A DNA stretch of 13,976 nt from Bacillota bacterium (GCA_023435435.1 JAEYRW010000066.1:1-13976); one strand, 5' to 3'; positions 1 to 7,683 are shown, counted from the first letter of the stretch. Notes: generated by a model not told the origin, from the letters alone. Program-made: numbers and translations.

Positions 1-129
1 TAGTAAGATGTGTGTAGGGCCGCATAGTCCACCTCGTAGTTGATGTGTTGTGCAATTCCATTTTACTACGCTTGGTCTTTGCGGTCTACTTCTTTCCCTC
101 CTTTTGCACTTGCTATTGTAATCTGCCAT
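1..129. other. AT-richer left edge without a recognisable gene
   Basis: About 44% of the first 120 bases are G or C, against roughly 65% in the neighbouring genes. On the minus strand an ATG at 129 opens a frame of 43 codons that runs off the edge, but it is rich in AGA, AGG, CTA and GTA codons unlike the neighbours and has only a weak AAGG before it, so I do not call it a gene. The composition change suggests a junction with other DNA, possibly a mobile or repeated segment, but no transposase or terminal repeat is visible. Confidence 0.4.
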
Positions 130-132
130 TGT

Positions 133-167
133 CCCTTAGGCCAAGGGTCCGGGGGCGGCGCCCCCGG
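133..167 (-). repeat. Two tandem hairpins at the 3' end of the MFS gene
   Basis: Two inverted repeats lie one base apart. The first pairs CCCTT (133-137) with AAGGG (143-147) around the stop codon. The second pairs CCGGGGGC (149-156) with GCCCCCGG (160-167) over a 3-nt loop. They cover the last codons and the stop of the transporter and its low-complexity tail (GGAAPGPLA). No T-run follows on either strand, so they are not a classical intrinsic terminator. They could stabilise the mRNA 3' end or be a small palindromic repeat that extended the reading frame. Confidence 0.5.
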
Positions 168-1311
168 CGTTCCCCCTCCCGTTCATGCCGAGCGCCAGAA
201 GCAGGATGCCCAGCGCCTGTGCGCCGACGAAGGCGAGGAGGAGGGGGGAGAGGCCGACGCTGTCGGCCAGTGCGCCCACCGCGCCGGAGGAGATCATGCC
301 GCCCAGGGACATGTAGACAGCGTCTGCCATGCCCTGGGCGGTGGTGCGCGTCTCGGGGGTTGAGAGGCTGAAGACCCATTCGCGCACGGCGGGGAGGAAG
401 ATGCCGTAGCCGACGCCGGAGAAGAGCGCGCCAATGACGATGTGCGCGGGCCGGGTGGCGAAGGCGAAGAACAGGCCCATGACGGTATAAAGGCCGCAGG
501 CCACGGCCACGCGCGCCTTGACGGGAAAGCGGGCGAAGGAGCGGCTGTAGAACATGAGGGGCACCTGCGCGATGGCGGAGGAGAACATGGCGACGCCCAG
601 AAGCGCGACGGAGCCGCCGGCCCGGTTCATCATCATCGTGAAGAACTGGAACGTCGTGGCGCACACCCCCGTCAGCAGCAGCACCAGAAGCAGAACAAAG
701 AATTTCCCCTTGAACAGCGCCCGCGCGCCGGTCAAGGTATCCACCTGGCAGCCCGCGCCGGATTTGACGTCCGGGGTCAGAAGCGCCACCGCCGCGCCGA
801 AGAGAATGCAGAGCACCACCGCCACGGGCATGGCGGCGTATCCCACGGCCGAGATGACGCGCCCGAACAAGAGCGCGAAGACCGCGTAGGCCAGGGAGCC
901 AGCCGAGCGGATGGGCCCGAAGATGGCGGGCGTCTCGGGGAATGATTTCAAAATCCACGTGTCCACGTTGGCGGGCATGGCACTCTGGACAAAGCCCAGG
1001 AGGCCGTAGAACACGCACATGAGGGGATAGCTCCCCGCGAAGAACACGGCGAGGCACAAGGGCCCCTGCAGCGCGCCCGCGGCGACGAACATCCACTTGT
1101 GGGTCCCCAGACGGTCGCAGAGCCCGCCCCACACGAACTGGCCCGCGAAGGCGCTCGCGGTCATGAGCATGATCATGACGCCCGCCTGTCCGTCGGAGAT
1201 ACCCCGCGCGCTTTGCAGATACGCGATGGCGAATGCAGAAAACGACGCGATGGAGCACCAGAAGAAGATTTCCAGCAGGGTAAATCGGACGATCAAAGCG
1301 CGCTTTGCCAT
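136..1311 (-). CDS. Major facilitator superfamily transporter
   Basis: A 391-residue integral membrane protein with about 12 hydrophobic segments, the usual MFS length. The loop after the second segment carries the MFS motif A, seen as GGLCDRLG at about residues 62-69. A GPIRSAGSLAYA segment in the middle of the first half resembles the LacY-like/MFS_1_like branch. The substrate cannot be told. The start at 1311 (MAKRALIV) is chosen over the upstream in-frame ATG at 1386 because GGAGG lies 6 nt before it and because the longer start would sit inside the -35 box of the promoter. It has its own promoter at 1357-1386 and lies downstream of the FliB-like gene on the same strand. The C-terminal tail after the last membrane segment (GNAGGAAPGPLA) is encoded by a hairpin repeat and may not be ancestral. 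Confidence 0.85.
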   Translation of the reverse strand: MAKRALIVRFTLLEIFFWCSIASFSAFAIAYLQSARGISDGQAGVMIMLMTASAFAGQFVWGGLCDRLGTHKWMFVAAGALQGPLCLAVFFAGSYPLMCVFYGLLGFVQSAMPANVDTWILKSFPETPAIFGPIRSAGSLAYAVFALLFGRVISAVGYAAMPVAVVLCILFGAAVALLTPDVKSGAGCQVDTLTGARALFKGKFFVLLLVLLLTGVCATTFQFFTMMMNRAGGSVALLGVAMFSSAIAQVPLMFYSRSFARFPVKARVAVACGLYTVMGLFFAFATRPAHIVIGALFSGVGYGIFLPAVREWVFSLSTPETRTTAQGMADAVYMSLGGMISSGAVGALADSVGLSPLLLAFVGAQALGILLLALGMNGRGNAGGAAPGPLA

Positions 1312-1356
1312 GGCGTTCCTCCGGCAAGGGGGTTTTCCCCGAATCACACTTCCTTC

Positions 1357-1386
1357 ATCATATCCGGCGTCTCGCGTGCCTGTCAA
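1357..1386 (-). promoter_or_regulatory. Sigma-A-type promoter of the MFS gene
   Basis: On the minus strand TTGACA (1386-1381) is followed after 18 nt by TATGAT (1362-1357). This matches the consensus at 11 of 12 positions. Transcription would begin near 1350, giving a leader of about 40 nt that includes a small GGGG-AAAA-CCCC hairpin (1329-1340) before the ribosome binding site. Confidence 0.7.
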
Positions 1387-1428
1387 GATGGCTCCGGCAA
1401 TCCTCGTGTTGCGTTTGTATGTATGCAG

Positions 1429-2559
1429 TCACAGCGCGCACAGAAGCTCGTCCAGCTTCCCCTGTCCGCGCAGGCCCAAGCGCCCGAACACGATGTGCGC
1501 CCTGCGCGCGAAGTCCGAGTGCTCAATCATCCGGAACGCCGCCGCGATGACGTCCGCCAGAGGCTCCAGCCCCGTCCGGTCGTACGTATAAATTGTGGAA
1601 AGGTACATCACCACGCAGTGCGCGGCGCAGAGCGCGGCATACTCGGCCATGAGGTCGTCGTGGATGTCCGTGTATGGAAACCGCGAGAAGAAGATGTGAT
1701 TCACCGTAATGTGCTCGAAGTACCGCTCCCAATCCGGATACTTGTCCTCAAAAACCTGTCGCATCTCGGGATACCCCGCGCGGGCAAGGTTTTGCGTTCC
1801 CGCCTCCCAATAGGAGGAAAGGCTCTCGCTGTTTCTGGAAAATACCTCGGCCACCCGGAACGTCGCCTCCGTCACGTCGGGCCCGAAGTCCGCCTGCGCC
1901 AGTTCATAGGCGGGATTTCCCTCGAAATCCGCCATGGCGCGGGCCATCCCGTCCCAGTCCCGGGCGCGCACGAACGCGTACAGCGCCTCCATAACCCGGC
2001 CAAGGCGCATCATCCGTTGGGAAACAGGATGCCGCCTGTCCTCAAGAAGCGCCATGGACAGAAGCCGCAGCCGACGGTCGAAGCGCGCCATGCCCTCGTT
2101 GCGCGGCGGGTGCGGCGGCTCCGCGGCATGGGTCTCCTCGATTTCGACAAACCGGATGGGCGCTTCCCGGGCGAGCAGCGTCTCGATCACCGCCTCGCAG
2201 CTTCCGGAGAGCGCGCACGCGCCGCCGATGATCCTGCGCGGATACAGTCGGCAGATGGCGGGCAGCGCCTGCGGGCCCCGCTCTTTGTGGAGCAGGCACA
2301 GCCCATCGGGCGCGCGCAAAGGACAGTCGCCCTCCCAGTTGGGGGAGATCATGGCGTATCGCGCGGGGTCGGGGTGGTCGGCCATGTGAAACGCCCCGTC
2401 GAGCCGCTTCCGGAGCCGCTTGCCGCAGGAAAGCCCGACGAGCCTGAAATATTCGGACATGGACACGGTGATCCCCCAGCCCCTGCAGCAGGTGGACCGG
2501 CAGGCGCCGCATTTGCACTGAAACGCAGAATAATAATCGGGAGCGAGAAAAACGGACAT
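1429..2559 (-). CDS. FliB/YkgJ-like cysteine-cluster protein (flagellin lysine-N-methylase family)
   Basis: A 376-residue protein with an N-terminal cysteine cluster: C15, C17, C20, C24 and C25, then a GWGI segment, followed by C79, C88 and C103 in DCPL, LCLLH and ICRLYPR contexts. This order is characteristic of proteins annotated as flagellin lysine-N-methylase (FliB), where the cysteines hold an Fe-S cluster used in methyl transfer. The remaining two thirds is helical and has no motif I can name. No flagellin or other flagellar gene is present here, so the substrate may be another protein; the family is often found outside flagellar loci in Clostridia. The start has GGGGAGG six nt upstream, but that sequence is buried in a long hairpin (see 2562-2619). 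Family assignment is fairly secure; the reaction is inferred. Confidence 0.75.
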   Translation of the reverse strand: MSVFLAPDYYSAFQCKCGACRSTCCRGWGITVSMSEYFRLVGLSCGKRLRKRLDGAFHMADHPDPARYAMISPNWEGDCPLRAPDGLCLLHKERGPQALPAICRLYPRRIIGGACALSGSCEAVIETLLAREAPIRFVEIEETHAAEPPHPPRNEGMARFDRRLRLLSMALLEDRRHPVSQRMMRLGRVMEALYAFVRARDWDGMARAMADFEGNPAYELAQADFGPDVTEATFRVAEVFSRNSESLSSYWEAGTQNLARAGYPEMRQVFEDKYPDWERYFEHITVNHIFFSRFPYTDIHDDLMAEYAALCAAHCVVMYLSTIYTYDRTGLEPLADVIAAAFRMIEHSDFARRAHIVFGRLGLRGQGKLDELLCAL

Positions 2560-2561
2560 AG

Positions 2562-2619
2562 GAAGCCTCCCCTTCGTCGGATCGAATGCAAAGAGCTTCG
2601 TCCGCGTGGGGGAGGCTTC
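2562..2619 (-). promoter_or_regulatory. Long 5'-leader hairpin that hides the ribosome binding site
   Basis: An 11-bp perfect inverted repeat (GAAGCCTCCCC at 2619-2609 on the minus strand, GGGGAGGCTTC at 2572-2562) encloses 36 nt. The inside can fold further: CGGA with TCCG, CGAA with TTCG and GC with GC, over a TCTTT loop with two single-A bulges. The 3' arm contains the GGGGAGG ribosome binding site, and the arm ends 2 nt before the ATG at 2559. If formed, the hairpin would block translation initiation. It could be a riboswitch, a thermosensor, a protein-binding site or a DNA operator. No T-run follows, so it is not a terminator. Confidence 0.6.
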
Positions 2620-2657
2620 GGCGCGCGCATGGCGCGAAATACGACGGTCGCGTACAT

Positions 2658-2681
2658 AAAAATGTCATGGGGCATGGCCCC
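2658..2681 (-). terminator. Weak terminator-like hairpin after livF
   Basis: Seventeen bases past the livF stop, on the minus strand, GGGGC (2681-2677) pairs with GCCCC (2673-2669) over a CAT loop. TTTTT follows only after a 6-nt gap. The short stem and displaced T-run make it a weak intrinsic terminator at best. It is nonetheless the only candidate end for the liv transcript. Confidence 0.4.
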
Positions 2682-2697
2682 GCTTCAGTTTACCCGT

Positions 2698-3396
<699 letters not shown>

Positions 3397-3398
3397 GC

Positions 3399-4235
3399 TT
3401 ACGCCTCCTTCTTTCCGAGATATGCCTCGATGACCTCGGGGTTTGCGCGAATTTCCTCCGGCGTTCCCTTGGCGATGATGCGCCCGTAGTTGAGCACGCA
3501 GATGCCCTCGCAAATGCCCATGACCAGGTTCATGTCGTGCTCGATGAGCAGTACCGCGATGCGGAATTTGTCGCGCATGGTGCGGATGTTCTCCATGAGC
3601 TCCGCCGTCTCCGACGGGTTCATGCCCGCCGCGGGCTCGTCGAGGAGAATGATCTTGGGCCCGGTCGCCAGCGCGCGCACGATCTCGAGCCGCCGCTGGG
3701 CGCCGTAGGGCAGGCTCCCCGCCTCCTTGCCCGCCAGGTCCGCCATGGAAAAAACGTCCAGAAGCTGAAGGGCTTCCTTGTCGGCGCTCTTTTCCGCCCT
3801 GCGGTACGCGCCTGTGTGAAGGATGGAGCTCATCATGGAGTATTTCAGCGCGCTGTGCATGCCCACCTTCACGTTGTCGAGGACGGACATGGTGCCGAAC
3901 AGCCGGATGTTCTGGAACGTGCGCGCGATGCCCATGCGGATCACCGCGTCGGTGGATTTCCCCACCGTCGCGTCCCCGTCCAGCATGATGGTGCCCCGGG
4001 TGGGGGGATAGACGTTCGTGAGCAGATTAAACACCGTGGTCTTGCCCGCGCCGTTGGGGCCGATGAGCCCCGCGATCTCGGTTCTGCCAACCGTCAGGTT
4101 GAAGTCGTCCACCGCGGTCAGCCCGCCGAAATCGATGCCCAGATGCCGGATTTCCAGCACCGGTACGTAGCCCATGTCGCGCTCCGGGATGATGGAGCCG
4201 CTGGGGTAGTCGACCATCCTCTTTTTCTCGCTCAT
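3399..4235 (-). CDS. livG: Branched-chain amino acid ABC transporter ATP-binding protein LivG
   Basis: A 278-residue ABC ATPase with Walker A GPNGAGKTT at residues 59-67, the LivG-type signature LPYGAQRRLEIVRAL, Walker B IILLDEPAAGMNP and H-loop LLIEHDMNLVMG. The AAGMNP after Walker B and the YGAQRR signature distinguish LivG from LivF. The N-terminus is about 20 residues longer than the classical LivG, with VLEIRHLGIDFGG as the normal beginning of the domain. The ATG overlaps the livM stop as ATGA, and GGGAGG lies 7 nt upstream, so translation is coupled to livM. Confidence 0.93.
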   Translation of the reverse strand: MSEKKRMVDYPSGSIIPERDMGYVPVLEIRHLGIDFGGLTAVDDFNLTVGRTEIAGLIGPNGAGKTTVFNLLTNVYPPTRGTIMLDGDATVGKSTDAVIRMGIARTFQNIRLFGTMSVLDNVKVGMHSALKYSMMSSILHTGAYRRAEKSADKEALQLLDVFSMADLAGKEAGSLPYGAQRRLEIVRALATGPKIILLDEPAAGMNPSETAELMENIRTMRDKFRIAVLLIEHDMNLVMGICEGICVLNYGRIIAKGTPEEIRANPEVIEAYLGKKEA

Positions 4236-5212
4236 GCCCTGGCCTCCCTTCCCTTAAGAAGCCGCTTGAGCGACCGCCAGCTGAGCCGCGCTTTGACCTC
4301 CGCCGCCCGGGGCGAGGCGTTGAGAAGCATCATGACGATGAGCACGATGGAGTAAATGAGCATCCGGTAGTCGCTCATGAAGCGCAAGGATTCCGGCAGC
4401 ACGTAAATGACCACCGCCGCGATGATGGAGCCCCGGATGGAGCCGAGTCCGCCCAACACCACGATGACCAGAATTTCGATGGACTTGTTGTACCCGAAGG
4501 TCGACGCGGTGAGAATCGACAGATTGTGCCCGTAAAGCACCCCCGCCACCCCCGCGAAGAACGAGGCCACCACGAACGCCATGAGCTTGTAGCGGGTGAG
4601 GTTGATGCCCGTCGCCTCGGCGGCGATGCGGTTGTCGCGGATGGCCATGATGGCGCGCCCGTGCTTGGAGCTCATGAGGTTCATGGTGATAAACATGGTG
4701 ATGAGCACCACGATGAAGGCGATGAGGAACGTGGAATCCCGCGGCGTGCCCTTGAGTCCCGACGCGCCGCCGGTGAAGCCGAGGTTGATGATCACCGAGC
4801 GGATAATCTCGCCGAAGGCCAACGTCACGATGGCGAGATAATCGCCCCGAAGCCTGAGCACCGGGATTCCGATGATGACCCCGAACACCGCCGCCGCGAG
4901 CCCGCCCAGAAGCATCGCCAGCGGGAAGCGGACGAATGTGGGAAGCGCCGACTCGGTGGCGATGGAGAAAAGACAGCCCGCGTACGCACCCACGGACATG
5001 AAGCCCGCGTGGCCCAGGGTCAGCTCGCCCAGGAAGCCCACCGTAATGTTCAGGGAAATCGCCAGGATCACGTACACGCAGATGGGCACCAGCATCTTCT
5101 GCAGGTGCCGGCTGGCCGTTCCCGCCTCCACCATGGAGGAGAGAATGATGAACGCCGCGATGACCAGCGCGTAGGTGATGAGGTTGTTGATGGTCGTCCT
5201 TGATTTCTTCAT
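4232..5212 (-). CDS. livM: Branched-chain amino acid ABC transporter permease LivM
   Basis: A 326-residue permease with about eight to ten hydrophobic segments. The conserved LivM block SLNITVGFLGELTLGHAGFMSVGAYAG, beginning near residue 55, and GGLGSIRGSIIAA near residue 260 (the permease loop that contacts the ATPase) are clear. It would pair with LivH in the membrane. It starts 6 nt after the livH stop, with only a weak AGG before the ATG, so translational coupling to livH is likely. The family is confident. The substrate could be leucine, isoleucine and valine or another hydrophobic amino acid, because homologues also carry urea, short amides or aromatic compounds. Confidence 0.93.
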   Translation of the reverse strand: MKKSRTTINNLITYALVIAAFIILSSMVEAGTASRHLQKMLVPICVYVILAISLNITVGFLGELTLGHAGFMSVGAYAGCLFSIATESALPTFVRFPLAMLLGGLAAAVFGVIIGIPVLRLRGDYLAIVTLAFGEIIRSVIINLGFTGGASGLKGTPRDSTFLIAFIVVLITMFITMNLMSSKHGRAIMAIRDNRIAAEATGINLTRYKLMAFVVASFFAGVAGVLYGHNLSILTASTFGYNKSIEILVIVVLGGLGSIRGSIIAAVVIYVLPESLRFMSDYRMLIYSIVLIVMMLLNASPRAAEVKARLSWRSLKRLLKGREARA

Positions 5213-5218
5213 GCGCGC

Positions 5219-6094
5219 CTACACTTTCTCGGAGATCTTCCTGCCGAGAAGACCCGTGGGCCGGATGACCAGAACGAGGATCAAAACCCCGAACACGATG
5301 GCGTCGGAAAGCTCGGTGGAGATGTATGCCTTGGAGAGGTTCTCGACGACGCCCAGGAGCACGCCGCCCAGCATCGCGCCGGGGATGGAACCGATGCCCC
5401 CGAACACCGCGGCCACGAAGGCCTTGATGCCCGGCATGGAGCCGGTGTACGGCCCGATAAACGTGTAGGTCGCGCCGTAGAAAAGCCCCGCCGCGGCCGC
5501 CAGGGCGGAACCGATGGCGAACGTGATGGAGATGGTGCGGTTGACGGAAATGCCCATGAGCTCGGCGGCGTCCTTGTCCTCGGACACGGCGCGCATGGCC
5601 TTTCCCATCTTTGTCTTATTGATAAACACCGTCAAAAGGATCATGATGGCGCCCGTGAGCACCAAGGTCATGATGGACTCGCCCTTGATGGTCAGGGCGC
5701 CCAGTTTGACGGGTGGAATCTCGATGATGGAGGGGAAGCTCTTCTTGTCGGAGCCGAAGATCAGAAGCGCGATGTTCTGAAGCAGGTAGGAAACGCCGAT
5801 GGCGGTGATGAGCACCGACAGGGGCGAGGCGCGCCGGAGGGGCCGGTAGGCGACCATTTCGATGGTCACGCCCAGAACCACGCAGAAAAGAACGCCCAAA
5901 AGGACGCTCACGAGGGGCGGCAGGCCCATCGTCATGACGAACACGATCATGGAAAACGCGCCGGCCATGATGATGTCGCCGTGGGCAAAATTCAGCATCT
6001 TCGCGATGCCGTACACCATGGTGTATCCGAGCGCGATCAGCGCGTAGATGCTGCCAAGGCTCAGCCCGCTGATGAGGTTGGAGAGAAAACCCAT
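5219..6094 (-). CDS. livH: Branched-chain amino acid ABC transporter permease LivH
   Basis: A 291-residue permease. The N-terminal signature GLSLGSIYALIALGYTMVYG followed by MLNFAHGDIIMAGA is diagnostic of LivH, and GGIGSIPGAMLGG near residue 235 is the ATPase-contacting loop. The ATG at 6094 is preceded by AAAGGAAG at 7 nt. An earlier out-of-frame ATG at 6099 lies between the ribosome binding site and this start and was rejected. The gene follows livK across a 64-bp gap containing a stable hairpin, which would allow less permease than binding protein to be made from the same transcript. Confidence 0.93.
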   Translation of the reverse strand: MGFLSNLISGLSLGSIYALIALGYTMVYGIAKMLNFAHGDIIMAGAFSMIVFVMTMGLPPLVSVLLGVLFCVVLGVTIEMVAYRPLRRASPLSVLITAIGVSYLLQNIALLIFGSDKKSFPSIIEIPPVKLGALTIKGESIMTLVLTGAIMILLTVFINKTKMGKAMRAVSEDKDAAELMGISVNRTISITFAIGSALAAAAGLFYGATYTFIGPYTGSMPGIKAFVAAVFGGIGSIPGAMLGGVLLGVVENLSKAYISTELSDAIVFGVLILVLVIRPTGLLGRKISEKV

Positions 6095-6119
6095 GGCATG
6101 ACTTCCTTTCGGTGGGGAA

Positions 6120-6147
6120 CCCTCCCCGGATACGAACCCGGGGAGGG
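6120..6147 (-). promoter_or_regulatory. Stable hairpin between livK and livH
   Basis: A perfect 10-bp inverted repeat (CCCTCCCCGG at 6120-6129, CCGGGGAGGG at 6138-6147) with an 8-nt loop lies 11 nt after the livK stop. On the minus (transcribed) strand it is followed by only two Ts, so it should not be an efficient intrinsic terminator. On the plus strand it is followed by a T-rich stretch, but no plus-strand gene precedes it. Such hairpins after binding-protein genes commonly stabilise the upstream mRNA segment and lower downstream expression. Confidence 0.6.
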
Positions 6148-6158
6148 CGTTTTATTTG

Positions 6159-7295
6159 TTACTGGGCGTTTGTGTAGGCAACGTAAGCGCCGTCCCGGAT
6201 GACCACGGCGGTGGCGGTCTTGGTGGGCTCGCCGTCCGCGGACCAGGTCATGGTGCCGGTGAGGCCGTCGACGGTGATCTCGGTCATGGCGGCGATCATC
6301 TTGGCGTTGAAGTCGGCATCGGAAAGCTCCGTGATGCCCGCCTGCTCGAGGGCGGCCTTGATGGCGTACACGGCGTCATAGCCGTCGGCGGCGAACTGGT
6401 CGGGGGTGGTGCCGTAGAGCTCTTCATACTTGGCCACGAACGCCACGGTCTTCTCGTCCTGGGCATCGGCCGCAAAGGGGGTGAGGAGCATGACGCCTTC
6501 GCAGGCAGACTCGTTCTCGGCGCCGATCTTGGTGAGCACGCCGTCGAGGCCGTCGCAGCCGAAGAAGGTCACGTCAAGGCCCGCGGACTGGGACTGGGTG
6601 AGGATGTAAGCCGCTTCCTGCGCGTAGATGGGCAGGAACACCAGCTCCGCGCCGGAATCGGCCACGGCCTGAATCTGCACGGAGAAGTCGGTGTTGGACT
6701 GGTCGGTGAACGCCTGGTCGGTGACGACCTCGAGGCCCTGGGCGGCCGCTTCCGTGACGAAGTTGTCATGGATGCCCACGGAGTAGTCGTTGGACTTGTC
6801 ATAGATGATGGCAACCTTGGCGGCGATGGCATTCTGCGCGATGAAGTCGGCTGCGTACACGCCCTGGTCGGGGTCGGTGAAGCACACGCGGAACACGTTG
6901 TCGTACTTGGTGACTTCCTTGGCGGAGGCCGAGGGGGTGAGCACGAGGATGCCGTCCATCTGGGATTCCTCGGACAGCGCGATGCACGCGCCGGAGGTGA
7001 CCGCGCCCAGGGAGACCTGCATGCCCTCGTCAATGAGGGTAGAGTAGCCGTTGACGGCGAGCTCGGCGGAGGCCTGGTCGTCTTCGTATTTTACGTCGAA
7101 TGAGATGCCGTTGACGCCGCCCGCCGCGTTGATCTCGTCCATGGCGATCATCGCGCCGTTGCGCGCGGAAAGTCCGTAGGTGGCGTAATCGCCGGTCAGG
7201 GGGCCGGTTCCGCCGATGACGAGGGTTCCCTCGGCCATGGCGGCCGCGGACAGCGTCATTGCCAGAACGAGTGCGATGGACAGTAGTTTCTTCAT
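6159..7295 (-). CDS. livK: Branched-chain amino acid ABC transporter substrate-binding protein LivK
   Basis: A 378-residue type I periplasmic binding protein (Peripla_BP_6 family). It has an N-terminal signal peptide with KK, a hydrophobic core and a likely signal peptidase I site after AMA (residues 19-21). The mature protein begins EGTLVIGGTGPLTGDYATYG and continues with the family motif VNGISFDVKYEDDQ. There is no lipobox cysteine, unusual for a binding protein of a monoderm. The start at 7295 (MKKLLS) has GGGAGG 8 nt upstream; a longer frame to 7325 has no ribosome binding site and would spoil the signal peptide. It is the first gene of the liv operon and is preceded by a long leader. Ligand specificity within hydrophobic amino acids is inferred. 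Confidence 0.92.
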   Translation of the reverse strand: MKKLLSIALVLAMTLSAAAMAEGTLVIGGTGPLTGDYATYGLSARNGAMIAMDEINAAGGVNGISFDVKYEDDQASAELAVNGYSTLIDEGMQVSLGAVTSGACIALSEESQMDGILVLTPSASAKEVTKYDNVFRVCFTDPDQGVYAADFIAQNAIAAKVAIIYDKSNDYSVGIHDNFVTEAAAQGLEVVTDQAFTDQSNTDFSVQIQAVADSGAELVFLPIYAQEAAYILTQSQSAGLDVTFFGCDGLDGVLTKIGAENESACEGVMLLTPFAADAQDEKTVAFVAKYEELYGTTPDQFAADGYDAVYAIKAALEQAGITELSDADFNAKMIAAMTEITVDGLTGTMTWSADGEPTKTATAVVIRDGAYVAYTNAQ

Positions 7296-7316
7296 TGAAA
7301 GTACCTCCCGGATGTA

Positions 7317-7345
7317 TTTATACAAAAAGGCGGGTGCCGCGTCGA
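7317..7345 (-). promoter_or_regulatory. Possible second, proximal livK promoter
   Basis: On the minus strand TCGACG (7345-7340) and TATAAA (7322-7317) are separated by 17 nt, matching consensus at 4/6 and 5/6 positions. Transcription would start just before the livK ribosome binding site. This candidate overlaps the terminator-like hairpin, so the two readings compete: either the T-run ends an upstream transcript, or this is a promoter, or both. Confidence 0.3.
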
Positions 7346-7356
7346 GGCGGGCCCGC
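7324..7356 (-). terminator. Terminator-like hairpin upstream of livK
   Basis: On the minus strand GCGGG (7356-7352) pairs with CCCGC (7334-7330) and CCGC (7350-7347) with GCGG (7340-7337), with a 1-nt/2-nt internal loop and the loop CTCGAC. C and TTTTT (7328-7324) follow at once. The nine G-C-rich pairs plus the T-run are a good intrinsic terminator. Its position, 28 nt before livK and downstream of a strong promoter, suggests transcription attenuation of the operon. Confidence 0.55.
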
Positions 7357-7614
7357 TCTTCGTACCGTGGGTGTTACGGGCGAACGCCTCCGGGCGCGGG
7401 CGGCTTTAAAACGCCGGCCGGTCGAATCCCCCGGATGATGCGCGCGGCAAAAAGAAACGCAGAAGCCGTGCGGGCGTCTGCGTGCAAGACGGAAGAAACA
7501 GCAACCCACGGCATAAAACCGTCGGCATAAGAGGCGTACTGACGCTTGGAACATTCGTTGCGCATGTTTTTGCTCAGCACGGCACCCTCGCCTCCCGTTT
7601 CTCTGATGCGTTTC

Positions 7615-7642
7615 ATTATACACGTGTGGCATCATAAGTCAA
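7615..7642 (-). promoter_or_regulatory. Strong sigma-A-type promoter upstream of livK
   Basis: On the minus strand TTGACT (7642-7637), a 16-nt spacer and TATAAT (7620-7615) match consensus at 11 of 12 positions. It lies 42 nt after the thioesterase stop and about 320 nt before livK. It is the obvious main promoter for the liv leader and operon. Confidence 0.7.
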
Positions 7643-7683
7643 GGCGCAACGCCGAACGGGCGCGAAAGTTTACAGGATTCGCC

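Larger units (their letters stand above)
7296..7608 (-). promoter_or_regulatory. Long livK leader RNA, possible attenuator
   Basis: From the strong promoter at 7615-7642 the transcript would run about 310 nt before livK. The region holds a terminator-like hairpin (7324-7356). It also contains a possible 68-codon GTG-start frame (7580-7374) with AGGG shortly upstream, which includes a VAVSSVL stretch and FLFAARIIRGIRPAGVL. The third-position G+C of that frame is clearly lower than in the real genes, so it is probably not a conserved protein, although a leader peptide is possible. I see no T-box (AGGGTGGNACCGCG), SAM, cobalamin or other known riboswitch consensus. Apart from these elements the stretch holds nothing recognisable. 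Confidence 0.45.

Noticed and set aside
1..129. Partial gene on the minus strand starting at 129
   Set aside because: Only 43 codons are visible, codon use differs from all neighbours, the ribosome binding site is weak and no family is recognisable.
113..1327. A 404-codon minus-strand frame overlapping the MFS gene
   Set aside because: It is the same strand in another frame, Arg/His/Gly-rich and without hydrophobic segments, whereas the MFS frame has clear membrane segments and a ribosome binding site.
6126..6141. tRNA T-arm-like GGTTCGTATCC on the minus strand
   Set aside because: The rest of a tRNA (acceptor, D and anticodon arms, CCA) is absent; it is the loop and inner stem of the livK-livH hairpin.
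7296..7608. T-box leader for the liv operon
   Set aside because: No AGGGTGGNACCGCG-type T-box sequence precedes the terminator hairpin; only a partial AGGGTG occurs far upstream.
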